From assembly GCA_030593155.1 (NCBI GenBank), contig JAUVHT010000026.1, positions 1-9,161 of the forward strand: a stretch of DNA of 9,161 nucleotides. The letters run 5' to 3'. Shown here piece after piece: positions 1 through 5,835 of the stretch. The notes beneath the pieces were generated by a model. That model did no database searches. It was given only the letters and a program-made list of their open reading frames with translations, and was not told the origin of the DNA. The first letter of the stretch is position 1, and each line of letters begins with the position of its first letter. The position numbers and the translations under genes were made by a program. The DNA is from Candidatus Bathyarchaeota archaeon. GTDB taxonomy: Archaea; Thermoproteota; Bathyarchaeia; TCS64.

Positions 1-141
1 CGGTCCAAAACCTTGCTCTTGTATGGATAATCCATGTTGCTTCATATGTCCATGTCGGGATTCCGTCTTTAAGATTATGGAAACCACTTGATTTGGATGT
101 TCTGAAAAAGAAATGGAAAAATGGGTTAAAGACCTTGGAAA
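1..141. other. Left-edge non-coding or undetermined stretch
   Basis: No gene can be supported here. The stretch is more AT-rich than the coding DNA of the window. Several frames are open simply because it is short, including a plus-strand frame from base 3 to a TGA at 237-239 that runs into the antisense of the ssb gene. A minus-strand ATG at 43-45 begins a 15-codon frame that leaves the window, with a weak TATA-like CTTAAAG centred near base 71. None of these resembles a protein I recognise. The only likely functional element is the T-rich terminator of ssb at 103-123. Confidence 0.4.
103..123 (-). terminator. Oligo-T terminator of the ssb-like gene
   Basis: On the minus strand, just after the TAG stop of the ssb-like gene at 142-144, there are two T5 runs (117-121 and 105-109) in a pyrimidine-rich tract. 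Archaeal RNA polymerase typically terminates at such T-runs without needing a stem-loop. The assignment rests on position and composition only. Confidence 0.5.
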
Positions 142-582
142 CTAGTATCTCCTTTGACCGTAGCCCCTGGATCTCTGGCGGCCGTAGCCTCCACTCTGCT
201 GCTCGAAGACCTTGCTCGAGAGGTTGTTGTCCAGGTTGACATCCTCGAAGGGTGCCTCCTCAAGAGTTTCGTAGCTACCGTATCGGCCAAGGTTGAGACG
301 CATCGACCCCCTGAAAAGGTTGACATAAGCGTCCTTTATGTTCATTATCATGCCTTCCTCGACCTCGTCCAATACGTCATCCCAGAGAGTCAGATAGATG
401 CTCCCCGAATCGTCGCCCACCAGAGCTTCGGCGACCCGGTGAGTGGACATGTCCTTCCTAGAGGTCACTTCGCGAACCTCCGTTTTCGACATGACTTTCA
501 CAACGGTGTAGACCCTACGTGAATAAGAGTTAAGATCTCCAACTTTAATCATTTCGGCGTCTTTTTCTTCATGTGTAGACAT
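142..582 (-). CDS. Single-OB-fold SSB-like protein, crenarchaeal type
   Basis: A 146-residue protein with one OB fold (about residues 12-108) and a flexible tail. It resembles the Sulfolobus-type single-stranded DNA-binding protein. The core motif EALVGDDSG (52-60) leads into LTLWDD (64-69). W67, Y86 and F90 align with the three aromatics (W56, W75, F79) that stack on ssDNA in the Sulfolobus protein, with Tyr replacing Trp at the second. Expected role: coating ssDNA in replication and repair, although RNA binding by such a fold is also possible. The tail (129-146) is rich in Gly, Arg and Tyr and ends in RRY, without the acidic tip of the Sulfolobus protein. The ATG at 580-582 follows a TATA box by a suitable distance. 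Met11 is an alternative start that would keep the whole fold. The gene is divergent from alba. Family is fairly sure; exact role is inferred. Confidence 0.82.
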   Translation of the reverse strand: MSTHEEKDAEMIKVGDLNSYSRRVYTVVKVMSKTEVREVTSRKDMSTHRVAEALVGDDSGSIYLTLWDDVLDEVEEGMIMNIKDAYVNLFRGSMRLNLGRYGSYETLEEAPFEDVNLDNNLSSKVFEQQSGGYGRQRSRGYGQRRY

Positions 583-781
583 TTTAGCTCTACTCGTGTT
601 TAGCGAGCGAAGAAGATACAGTGTTCAATATAAGGCTTGTCATCTCGTCTCTCCCTGACCATGGGGCATCCGCAAGATGCTGTGATGAGTCAGAAACCAT
701 CTTATTCGTGGCTTAACCCTTGTTTCACTTGTGCCAGACACCAAAGGCTTTAATAATTCACCGTCAATTGTTGAGTTTGCA
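583..781. promoter_or_regulatory. Divergent ssb-alba promoter region
   Basis: This spacer serves two divergent genes for nucleic-acid-binding proteins. The minus-strand TATA-like box CTTATATTG (626-634) lies about 45 bases before the ssb ATG, giving a leader of roughly 20 bases. The plus-strand box CTTTAATAATT lies just before alba. Between them is a perfect 5-bp inverted repeat, GCATC-CGCAA-GATGC (666-680), which could be an operator or chance. A GTGATGA at 682-688 looks like a snoRNA C box, but no matching D box follows, so I do not call an RNA. Confidence 0.5.
748..758 (+). promoter_or_regulatory. TATA box of alba
   Basis: CTTTAATAATT is preceded by purine-rich AAAGG, which could act as a BRE. 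Its centre is about 28 bases before the ATG at 782, so transcription would start at or next to that ATG and the message would be leaderless. This decides between the ATG at 782 and the in-frame GTG at 731, which lies upstream of the box. Confidence 0.55.
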
Positions 782-1057
782 ATGTCTGACAAAAACGTCG
801 TATACATTGGTAGCAAGCCGATCATGAACTATTGCCTGGCTGTCCTCAGTTCTCTCCAGAGCAACGACGACACGGTCGAGTTGAAGGCGAGGGGGCGGGC
901 AATAAGCTCCGCAGTCGACGTGGCAGAGGTCACCAGAAACCGATTCCTGAACGACCTCACCGTTGAGAACATAGAGATCGGGACTGAAGAGCTGGAAGGT
1001 CACGAAGGACAGAAGCGGAACGTGAGCACGATCACGATAGTTCTGAAGAAAGGCTGA
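782..1057 (+). CDS. alba: Alba (Sac10b) chromatin protein
   Basis: A 91-residue protein of normal length for Alba, the small basic dimeric protein that coats and bridges DNA, and also binds RNA, in most archaea. The start MSDKNVVYIG is followed by the signature KPIMNYCLAVL and the strongly conserved stretch KARGRAISSAVDVAE leading to RNRF. The C-terminal strands carry RNVSTITIVLKK. Lysines in the KP and KARGR segments belong to the DNA-binding face in the family. The frame is open to a GTG at 731, which would add 17 residues. I chose the ATG at 782 because homologues begin near here and a TATA box about 28 bases upstream predicts a leaderless transcript. The gene is divergent from ssb and converges on the hexuloisomerase gene. 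Identification is secure. Confidence 0.95.
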   Translation: MSDKNVVYIGSKPIMNYCLAVLSSLQSNDDTVELKARGRAISSAVDVAEVTRNRFLNDLTVENIEIGTEELEGHEGQKRNVSTITIVLKKG

Positions 1058-1137
1058 AACTTCAAAGGCTTCGAGACTTATCGATGCTCTACTCAAGGTC
1101 TCGTTAAGACTGCCACAGAATAATAAATAATTCCGAG

Positions 1138-1184
1138 TTTATCTATTTTTAAATAGGTTCACTGGAAGGCAAGATTTTTAATTC
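1138..1184 (+). terminator. Probable alba terminator, T-runs with small inverted repeats
   Basis: About 80 bases after the alba stop there is a T5 run at 1146-1150 inside the inverted repeat CTATTT-TT-AAATAG (1143-1156), and a second T5 run at 1175-1179. The second run sits in the loop of a possible stem pairing GGTTC (1156-1160) with GAACC (1186-1190) and GGAA (1164-1167) with TTCC (1182-1185). The region separates convergent genes, so termination signals are expected. The stem may be incidental, since archaeal termination mainly needs the T-run. Confidence 0.4.
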
Positions 1185-1229
1185 CGAACCCCATTCTTGG
1201 CCGATAGTTCCTGTATTGGTGGGGGTGAC

Positions 1230-1820
1230 TCACTCAGCGTTAGCATGCCTCTTCCTAAGCTCTATCTCTGTGACGCCGAGTTTTTGCATCAGGTATGCGA
1301 TCACTGAGTCCAGGAAGACCATGACCGAGAGCTCGAACATGGTCCCAAGGGGGGCGTTGTCATACTCTCCGGTGATCTGCCGCCTTTCGTAGTCGAAGTC
1401 TTGGTCTATCTTGGTCCTGCCTTTCACGATTATAACCTCGTCGGCTAAGCGGGCCAGGGAGGAGTCGTGATGGGACGTGACGGCGACTACCTTGGAGCCA
1501 ACGCCCTTGGAGACCTCAGCCTGGGCTACTACGGTCGTTGTGGTTCCGGATCCGGAGATGGCCAGCACAAGGTCTTCCCGCGTCAGGGCGGGGGTGATTG
1601 TCTCGCCGCTCACATAGACGTTGAAGCCGAGATGCATGAGGCGGAGGGCGAAGGCTCTGCCGACGAAGCCGCTCCTCCCGGTCCCGAGGAGAAGTATCTT
1701 GTTCTCCCGAGCTTCGAGGATTACCTCGACCATGCGGTTTATCTCTTTATCGTCTATGGACTGGATGACTCCATTTATTCCGGAAAGAATCCATTTTGAG
1801 ACCTCCTTCACGAAGCTCAT
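1230..1820 (-). CDS. hxlB: 6-phospho-3-hexuloisomerase (SIS domain)
   Basis: A 196-residue single-domain SIS protein, the usual size for 6-phospho-3-hexuloisomerase, which interconverts D-arabino-3-hexulose 6-phosphate and fructose 6-phosphate. Sugar-phosphate-binding motifs are visible: GTGRSGFVGRAFALRLMHLG (46-65) and SGSGTTTTV (89-97), then VAVTSHHDSSLARLAD (112-127). The C-terminal half has the family-typical APLGTMFELS (156-165) and the end LRKRHANAE (188-196). In archaea this enzyme works with hexulose-phosphate synthase in the ribulose monophosphate pathway, usually run to supply ribulose 5-phosphate and remove formaldehyde. No synthase gene is seen in the window, so the partner must lie elsewhere or be fused to another gene. 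The ATG at 1818-1820 has a good TATA box upstream and no clear Shine-Dalgarno. It converges on alba. Confidence 0.93.
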   Translation of the reverse strand: MSFVKEVSKWILSGINGVIQSIDDKEINRMVEVILEARENKILLLGTGRSGFVGRAFALRLMHLGFNVYVSGETITPALTREDLVLAISGSGTTTTVVAQAEVSKGVGSKVVAVTSHHDSSLARLADEVIIVKGRTKIDQDFDYERRQITGEYDNAPLGTMFELSVMVFLDSVIAYLMQKLGVTEIELRKRHANAE

Positions 1821-1850
1821 CGTCGTTCTATACCAAAGCTACGCATCGAT

Positions 1851-1863
1851 TATTTTTATATTT
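1851..1863 (-). promoter_or_regulatory. TATA box of the hexuloisomerase gene
   Basis: On the minus strand the sequence reads AAATATAAAAATA, centred about 37 bases before the ATG at 1818-1820. A start 25 or so bases downstream would leave a leader of roughly 10 bases, too short for a ribosome binding site; none is seen. A perfect inverted repeat lies directly upstream of the box. Confidence 0.6.
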
Positions 1864-1865
1864 CT

Positions 1866-1884
1866 GATGAGACGCCGGCTCATC
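1866..1884. promoter_or_regulatory. GATGAG-N7-CTCATC inverted repeat, candidate operator
   Basis: Two perfect 6-bp arms, GATGAG (1866-1871) and CTCATC (1879-1884), are separated by 7 bases and lie immediately upstream of the BRE/TATA of the hexuloisomerase gene. A third GATGAG occurs at 1954-1959. The placement is where an archaeal activator, or a repressor blocking TFB, could bind. The function is inferred from symmetry and position only. Confidence 0.3.
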
Positions 1885-2010
1885 GTATCCCATATTTTTC
1901 CGGATCACAATATTTATCAGTATATATTTTATATCCAAAACTTATATAAATTAGATGAGTATGAACCTTAGTTTGACGGTCTTTTCGCAATTAACGTGGC
2001 GAGAAAAGGT
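1885..2010. other. AT-rich intergenic region with several TATA-like elements
   Basis: This part of the spacer between the PhoU-like gene and the hexuloisomerase gene is very AT-rich. TATA-like sequences occur on both strands, for example TTATATAAA at 1942-1950 and the minus-strand ATATAAAATATATA at 1921-1934. A short inverted repeat pairs CTTTTCGC (1981-1988) with GCGAGAAAAG (1999-2008) apart from a 2-base bulge. A plus-strand ATG at 1961 opens 46 codons but lies only about 15 bases from the nearest TATA centre and shows no protein-like character. I call no gene here. Confidence 0.35.
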
Positions 2011-2024
2011 TCTTTCAAAAAGAG
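2009..2024 (-). terminator. T-rich terminator of the PhoU-like gene
   Basis: Shortly after the stop of the PhoU-like gene the minus strand reads CTCTTTTTG (T5 at 2017-2021), followed by a second pyrimidine tract, CCTTTTCTC. This fits the T-run signal used by archaeal RNA polymerase. The bulged stem at 1981-2008 lies just beyond and may add to it. Confidence 0.45.
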
Positions 2025-2036
2025 ATAATAATTGGA

Positions 2037-3110
2037 CTAGTTACTTTCCGTGGTTACAACGTCGGCGATCTTGCATATTTCATTCTCGCCTGTGAGCACG
2101 TTGTCGATGGCGATCTCTGCGATGGCGGAGCTGTGTTCGGCCACGATCTTCAGATCCCATGCGATCTGGCTGACGGCGGCAGTGAAGTCTACACTGCTCC
2201 CGTTCTGGAACTTCTTCGCGAGGTTAGCCTCCTCGTGCTCTATCGTCTCGTAGAGATCCACGGTGTCGCTGGCTATAGTTATGTTCCGGTCAAAGATGCT
2301 CTTGACGGCCTTGTCGAACATGGTGAAGGCGATCATCCCGATCTGGGTGAGTCTGTCGATGAGGGCGTCGTCACTCTCCTTACGGATGGGCTGGAGCTTG
2401 ATGATGTTCTCTGCGATGTTGGTCACCCTGTCCCCGATCATCTCGAGGTACCATGCAATTATGCTGTACTGGACGATGTCCATGGGGTCTTTTATGCCGA
2501 TGCCTTCGGAGATCAACCTGGACTGTTGTGCCGACGCGAGGAGGCGGGCCAGGAGCCAGTATATCGTGTCGGCCTCGTACTCGCGGGTTATCGCGTCTTT
2601 CGCCAGCTCTAAATCCCCATCCAAGAGGCTGTCTAAGGCCTCCTTGAACATGATGGAGGTTATCATGTATAGGCGGCGGATCACGGTCTGGAGGGGGAAG
2701 TTGTGCGGGTCTATCGAGCACTGGAGCAGGAGGTGGCGGTCGGACTCCTCAATGATCCCGATGCCCAAGAGCCTCTGGGTCACCTCCCTGATGCTCTGGA
2801 TCTGCTCCCTCATCAGTCTCCGGCTCGACTCCACCTTTATCATGCTCCTCCCCAGGACGTAGTTTCCCACGATGACCCTCGCGAGAACCTTTGTGTTGTC
2901 GCAGTTGTCCACGTTCACCACATACATCACGTTGTTCTCGCCTTTTCCAGGCTTCACGGTCAACCTGAGAGCCCCGTCGCTCTCCTCGGATATGAAGATC
3001 AGATCTCCCTTCTGGACGCCTGTCTTCTTCGTCCATTTCATAGGGAGGGAGACAGATAGCGTAGAGTATCCGACTTTTTGCACTTTCCTAGGTTCCATCG
3101 CGTCCACCAT
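2037..3110 (-). CDS. AbrB-domain PhoU-like regulator
   Basis: A 357-residue protein with an N-terminal SpoVT/AbrB-type domain (about 6-55, RKVQKVGYSTLSVSLP then KGD) and two PhoU-type helical repeats. The first repeat carries REYEADTIYWLLARL (176-190) and YLEMIGDRVTNIAENI (221-236), the E-x3-D type metal-binding pattern of PhoU. The second carries ETIEHEEANLAKK (288-300) and AEHSSAIAEIAI (324-335), which is more degenerate. This architecture is widespread in archaea and annotated as a phosphate uptake regulator. The AbrB part suggests DNA binding or dimerisation, but direct transcriptional control is unproven. No pst transport genes are nearby. It lies downstream of ecfT with a 77-bp gap and its own promoter, so it is probably separately transcribed. 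The ATG at 3108-3110 fits a leaderless start; Met5 (3096-3098) is the alternative. Confidence 0.85.
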   Translation of the reverse strand: MVDAMEPRKVQKVGYSTLSVSLPMKWTKKTGVQKGDLIFISEESDGALRLTVKPGKGENNVMYVVNVDNCDNTKVLARVIVGNYVLGRSMIKVESSRRLMREQIQSIREVTQRLLGIGIIEESDRHLLLQCSIDPHNFPLQTVIRRLYMITSIMFKEALDSLLDGDLELAKDAITREYEADTIYWLLARLLASAQQSRLISEGIGIKDPMDIVQYSIIAWYLEMIGDRVTNIAENIIKLQPIRKESDDALIDRLTQIGMIAFTMFDKAVKSIFDRNITIASDTVDLYETIEHEEANLAKKFQNGSSVDFTAAVSQIAWDLKIVAEHSSAIAEIAIDNVLTGENEICKIADVVTTESN

Positions 3111-3131
3111 TATTCTATATACTGAATCGGC

Positions 3132-3140
3132 TTATATCTA
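3132..3140 (-). promoter_or_regulatory. TATA box of the PhoU-like gene
   Basis: The minus strand reads TAGATATAA, centred 26 bases before the first base of the ATG at 3110, predicting a leaderless message. The identical nonamer lies at 5777-5785 before ecfA. A second AT-rich element, TTTAAATAA (about 3149-3157), would place the start some 17 bases before the ATG. Confidence 0.55.
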
Positions 3141-3187
3141 AACAGTAATTATTTAAACCTTATGGGATCGCTCAGTTTGTATTATAA

Positions 3188-3982
3188 TTATATCAAAGTC
3201 GCAGGGGGGAGAAGGGGGCCGAAGGGGGGAAGATAAAACCTCACGTATATGGCAAGCACCAGTGCGATGAGGGAAAGCGCCATGACTGTGAAATCTTTTC
3301 GGTCCATCTTGAGCTCGTAGAGGTTTGTCCGGGTGCTGGAGGCCCCGAAGGCCCGGGACTCCATGGCTTCGGCGAGTTCGAGGCTCCGTCTAATCGAGTT
3401 TATTATCAGCGGGAGGAGGATTGGGATGTATTTCTGGATCCTGGCGAGGAAGTTACCCTTGTCGAGCTCCAGGCCCCTTGATCTCTGGGCGTCCATGATG
3501 GACTGGGCTTCGTCGGCCAGGACTGGAACGAACCTGATGGCGGTGATGAAGGCGAAGTTAAACTCGAAGGGGACACGCGCCTTCTCCAAGGCCAAACTCA
3601 GCTTGTCCGGCGATGTCGTCAGGAAGAAGATGGAGAAGGATGTGATCAAGACCAAGAACCGCACTGTGAGGGAGAGGGCGTACTCGACGTTCTCCGTCGT
3701 CAGGGTCCCTCCCCTGAAGAAGTAGAAGGACACGATATTGGTCACGAAGATTATCGTGGCAAGGAACAGCCCTCCTTTCAGACTCTTGGCCCACTCTCTC
3801 TCGATCTTGGCGATGATGACGAGGGGGATCTGCACGATGAAGATTGCAATGAGGGGTATGAGCTGGATGAATATGACGGCGGATACGAACAGCGCCAGGG
3901 TCATGAGGACCTTTACCCTGGGATCGAGGTTGTGGATGGGGGAGTCTCCCCGGCTGAACCTCAGCCCTTCCAGAAGGCTCAT
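3188..3982 (-). CDS. ecfT: ECF transporter transmembrane coupling protein EcfT
   Basis: A 264-residue CbiQ/EcfT-family membrane protein, a normal length. Hydrophobic helices are visible at about 24-58 (probably two), 70-90, 102-122, 144-158, 183-200 and 231-250. The cytoplasmic coupling motifs are AQRSRG (165-170) and AMESRAFG (206-213), matching the two Ala-Arg-Gly type motifs that press on the ATPases. EcfT transmits ATPase movements to a membrane S protein that binds a vitamin or metal. Its ATG (3980-3982) overlaps the ecfA stop as ATGA, and a strong AAGGAGG (3990-3996) lies 7 bases upstream inside ecfA, so the two are translationally coupled. No S component is seen, so the substrate cannot be told. 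The C-terminus is proline-rich (LPPFGPLLPP), encoded by runs of C. Confidence 0.93.
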   Translation of the reverse strand: MSLLEGLRFSRGDSPIHNLDPRVKVLMTLALFVSAVIFIQLIPLIAIFIVQIPLVIIAKIEREWAKSLKGGLFLATIIFVTNIVSFYFFRGGTLTTENVEYALSLTVRFLVLITSFSIFFLTTSPDKLSLALEKARVPFEFNFAFITAIRFVPVLADEAQSIMDAQRSRGLELDKGNFLARIQKYIPILLPLIINSIRRSLELAEAMESRAFGASSTRTNLYELKMDRKDFTVMALSLIALVLAIYVRFYLPPFGPLLPPATLI

Positions 3983-5718
3983 GGCCCGGCCTCCTTGAGG
4001 CGCATCAGCATATCGACGGCTTCGTCGACTCCGAGCACGTCCCCGGGGAGGCCGTGGTGGGAGAGCCTGGAGAAAATCTTAGTTATCTCGGGGGGCGAGA
4101 CGGACGCCCTCTCCATAGCCTCTGCGTCGGTCATTATCTCCTTCGTGGACCCGTCCGCGGTGATACCGCCGTCGGCCATGAGGACTATCCTGGGCTTGCA
4201 CTCGGCCACGAACTCCACGTCGTGGGTGACTATGATGGTGGTCTTCCCCTGGGTCCTCAGCTGCATGAGGAAGTGCCGGAGCAGCTCCTTCTGTGCGTAG
4301 TCCTGGCCTATGGTTGGCTCGTCGAGGACCACTATCTCGGGATCCCACGCCAGGACTGAGGCGAGGGCCACCCTCTTCCGCTCCCCTCCGCTCAGGATGA
4401 ATGGGCTCGACTTCCGGTATTGTTCGAGGTTGAGGAGGTTGAGGGCCCAGTCCACCCTCTTCTCGACCACTTCCTTCTCGAAGCCGAAGTTGTTCAGGGC
4501 GAAGCTGATCTCGGATTCCACGTTCTCTGAGAAGAGCTGGTCGTCCGGGTTCTGGAAGACCAGCCCCACCTTCCGGGAGAGGGAGGCGACGCTTACCTGG
4601 GAAACGTCTACGCCGTCGACCATTATTCGACCTTCCTGGGGCCTGAGGAGGCCGTTGAAATGTTTAACCAGGGTTGTCTTCCCTGCGCCGTTCTCTCCCA
4701 TGATGGCGACGAACTCCCCTTTGTGGATGGTTAGGGAGACGCCGTTGAGGGCCTGGACTCCGCTCGGGTAGGTGTAAGAGACGTCCTCCACCCGGATGAT
4801 GGGGCTCATATTGTGCTCCCCCGTGAACCCCTCCAGGTCCTGGACGACCGTCTTTTTAACGCGTCTGACATCCATCGGCGGGATGTTCCTCTCCAGCTGC
4901 TCAATGAAGGAGTCAGGGGAGAGGGGGAGCGGCTCGAAAGCAAGACCCCTCTGGTTCAGCCGCTTGGAGAGTTCTAGGATCTTGGGGATGCCGACTCCCG
5001 TCAGCCGGGTCTCTTCCAGCGTGAAGACTTCCTCTGGGGTGCCTGTCCTCAGGATCCGACCGTCTGAAACTAGGATCACCCTGTCTACATATTGCGATGC
5101 GAGGTCGACCCGGTGCTCTATCAGTATGATGGTTATGCCATGATCCCTGTTCAGAGCCTCCAGCACCTTGAATATGCGGATGGCCCCCAGGGGATCCAGG
5201 AAGGAGGTGGGCTCGTCAAGAACCAGGAGTTTAGGCCTCATGGCTAGGATGGAGGCTATTGAGAGCCTCTGTTTCTGCCCCCCCGAGAGCTCATGGGTGC
5301 CCCTCTCCCTCAGGTGGCTTATCCCGGTTTTTTCCAGGGCCCAGTCGATGGCCTCGAGCATCAGTTCTTTTGGGATGCCGAGGTTTTCGAGGCCGAATGC
5401 CACGTCCTTCTCGACGGTGAGGGCGAATATCTGGTTGTCCGGGTTCTGGAATATGAGGCCTACGTTCTGGGCCAGTTTCGCCGTCGAGTTCTCCCTTGTG
5501 GAGAGGCCTGTGACCGTGATTTCTCCTTCGAGTTCTCCGTGGTAGAAGTGGGGGATGAGGCCGTTAAGGCATCTGCAGAAGGTGGTCTTGCCGCAGCCGC
5601 TGGGACCGGTTAGGAGGATGAACTCACCCTCGTCGACGGTGAGGTCTACGCCTCTCAGGGCCTGGGCTCTGGCGTTGGGATACGAGTAGTGCAGGTCTCT
5701 GATCTCGACGATGCCCAA
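3979..5718 (-). CDS. ecfA: Fused two-domain ECF transporter ATPase EcfA
   Basis: A 579-residue protein containing two complete ABC ATPase domains, about 1-240 and 305-540, joined by a linker. Domain 1: Walker A GPSGCGKTT (38-46), Q-loop Q91 in FQNPDNQ, signature LSGGQ (144-148), Walker B LLVLDEP (164-170) and switch H202. Domain 2: Walker A GENGAGKTT (341-349), Q389, signature LSGGE (442-446), Walker B IVVLDEP (462-468) and H499. All catalytic residues are present in both. FQNPD(N/D)Q is typical of ECF ATPases. The tail (about 530-579, with PPEITKIF and GVDEAVDML) matches the EcfA dimerisation extension. Many organisms have separate EcfA1 and EcfA2; here both are one chain, also seen in other archaea. 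The start is TTG (5716-5718), preceded by AGGTGG (5725-5730); no ATG or GTG fits. It heads an operon with ecfT. Confidence 0.95.
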   Translation of the reverse strand: MGIVEIRDLHYSYPNARAQALRGVDLTVDEGEFILLTGPSGCGKTTFCRCLNGLIPHFYHGELEGEITVTGLSTRENSTAKLAQNVGLIFQNPDNQIFALTVEKDVAFGLENLGIPKELMLEAIDWALEKTGISHLRERGTHELSGGQKQRLSIASILAMRPKLLVLDEPTSFLDPLGAIRIFKVLEALNRDHGITIILIEHRVDLASQYVDRVILVSDGRILRTGTPEEVFTLEETRLTGVGIPKILELSKRLNQRGLAFEPLPLSPDSFIEQLERNIPPMDVRRVKKTVVQDLEGFTGEHNMSPIIRVEDVSYTYPSGVQALNGVSLTIHKGEFVAIMGENGAGKTTLVKHFNGLLRPQEGRIMVDGVDVSQVSVASLSRKVGLVFQNPDDQLFSENVESEISFALNNFGFEKEVVEKRVDWALNLLNLEQYRKSSPFILSGGERKRVALASVLAWDPEIVVLDEPTIGQDYAQKELLRHFLMQLRTQGKTTIIVTHDVEFVAECKPRIVLMADGGITADGSTKEIMTDAEAMERASVSPPEITKIFSRLSHHGLPGDVLGVDEAVDMLMRLKEAGP

Positions 5719-5724
5719 GGGTCT

Positions 5725-5730
5725 CCACCT
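5725..5730 (-). promoter_or_regulatory. Ribosome binding site deciding the ecfA TTG start
   Basis: AGGTGG on the minus strand ends 6 bases before the TTG at 5716-5718. It supports this rare start codon as genuine. The encoded start MGIVEIRDLHYSYP aligns with the normal first strand of an ABC ATPase, so nothing is missing. Confidence 0.6.
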
Positions 5731-5766
5731 TTTTGACCTTGAATTCCGTTAAAAAGGATAGCTTCC

Positions 5767-5785
5767 AATATATTAGTTATATCTA
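5767..5785 (-). promoter_or_regulatory. TATA boxes of the ecfA-ecfT operon
   Basis: Two minus-strand elements lie side by side: TAGATATAA (5777-5785) and TAATATATT (5767-5775). They predict starts near 5755 or 5745, giving a leader of about 26-36 bases that includes the ribosome binding site. Upstream is an imperfect palindrome, CCTCAG-AGA-CTTAGG (5796-5810). I see no riboswitch-like structure in the short leader. Confidence 0.5.
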
Positions 5786-5835
5786 TAGTATGTGCCCTCA
5801 GAGACTTAGGCCATTGAGCGCGCAGAGATGTACCG

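Noticed and set aside
682..740. GTGATGA resembling the C box of a C/D-box sRNA
   Set aside because: No CTGA D or D' box follows at a suitable spacing on the plus strand, and the minus strand gives no consistent set either. It more likely is part of the divergent promoter region.
1156..1190. GGTTC...GAACC stem, considered as part of a tRNA or small RNA
   Set aside because: There is no T-loop, anticodon stem or acceptor stem around it. Its place between convergent genes fits a termination region better.
1961..2101. 46-codon plus-strand frame downstream of a strong TATA-like element
   Set aside because: The TATA centre is only about 15 bases from the ATG, the frame runs antisense into the PhoU-like gene, and the residues show no protein-like pattern.
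2133..2862. Long plus-strand open frames opposite the PhoU-like gene and similar ones opposite ecfA
   Set aside because: They are antisense shadows of GC-rich genes on the minus strand. Their translations lack recognisable domains, while the minus frames have clear family motifs.
4805..4810. Internal ATG at residue 304 of EcfA as evidence for two separate ATPase genes
   Set aside because: The frame is continuous through the linker with no stop, and there is no strong ribosome binding site or TATA box there, so a fused protein is the simpler reading.
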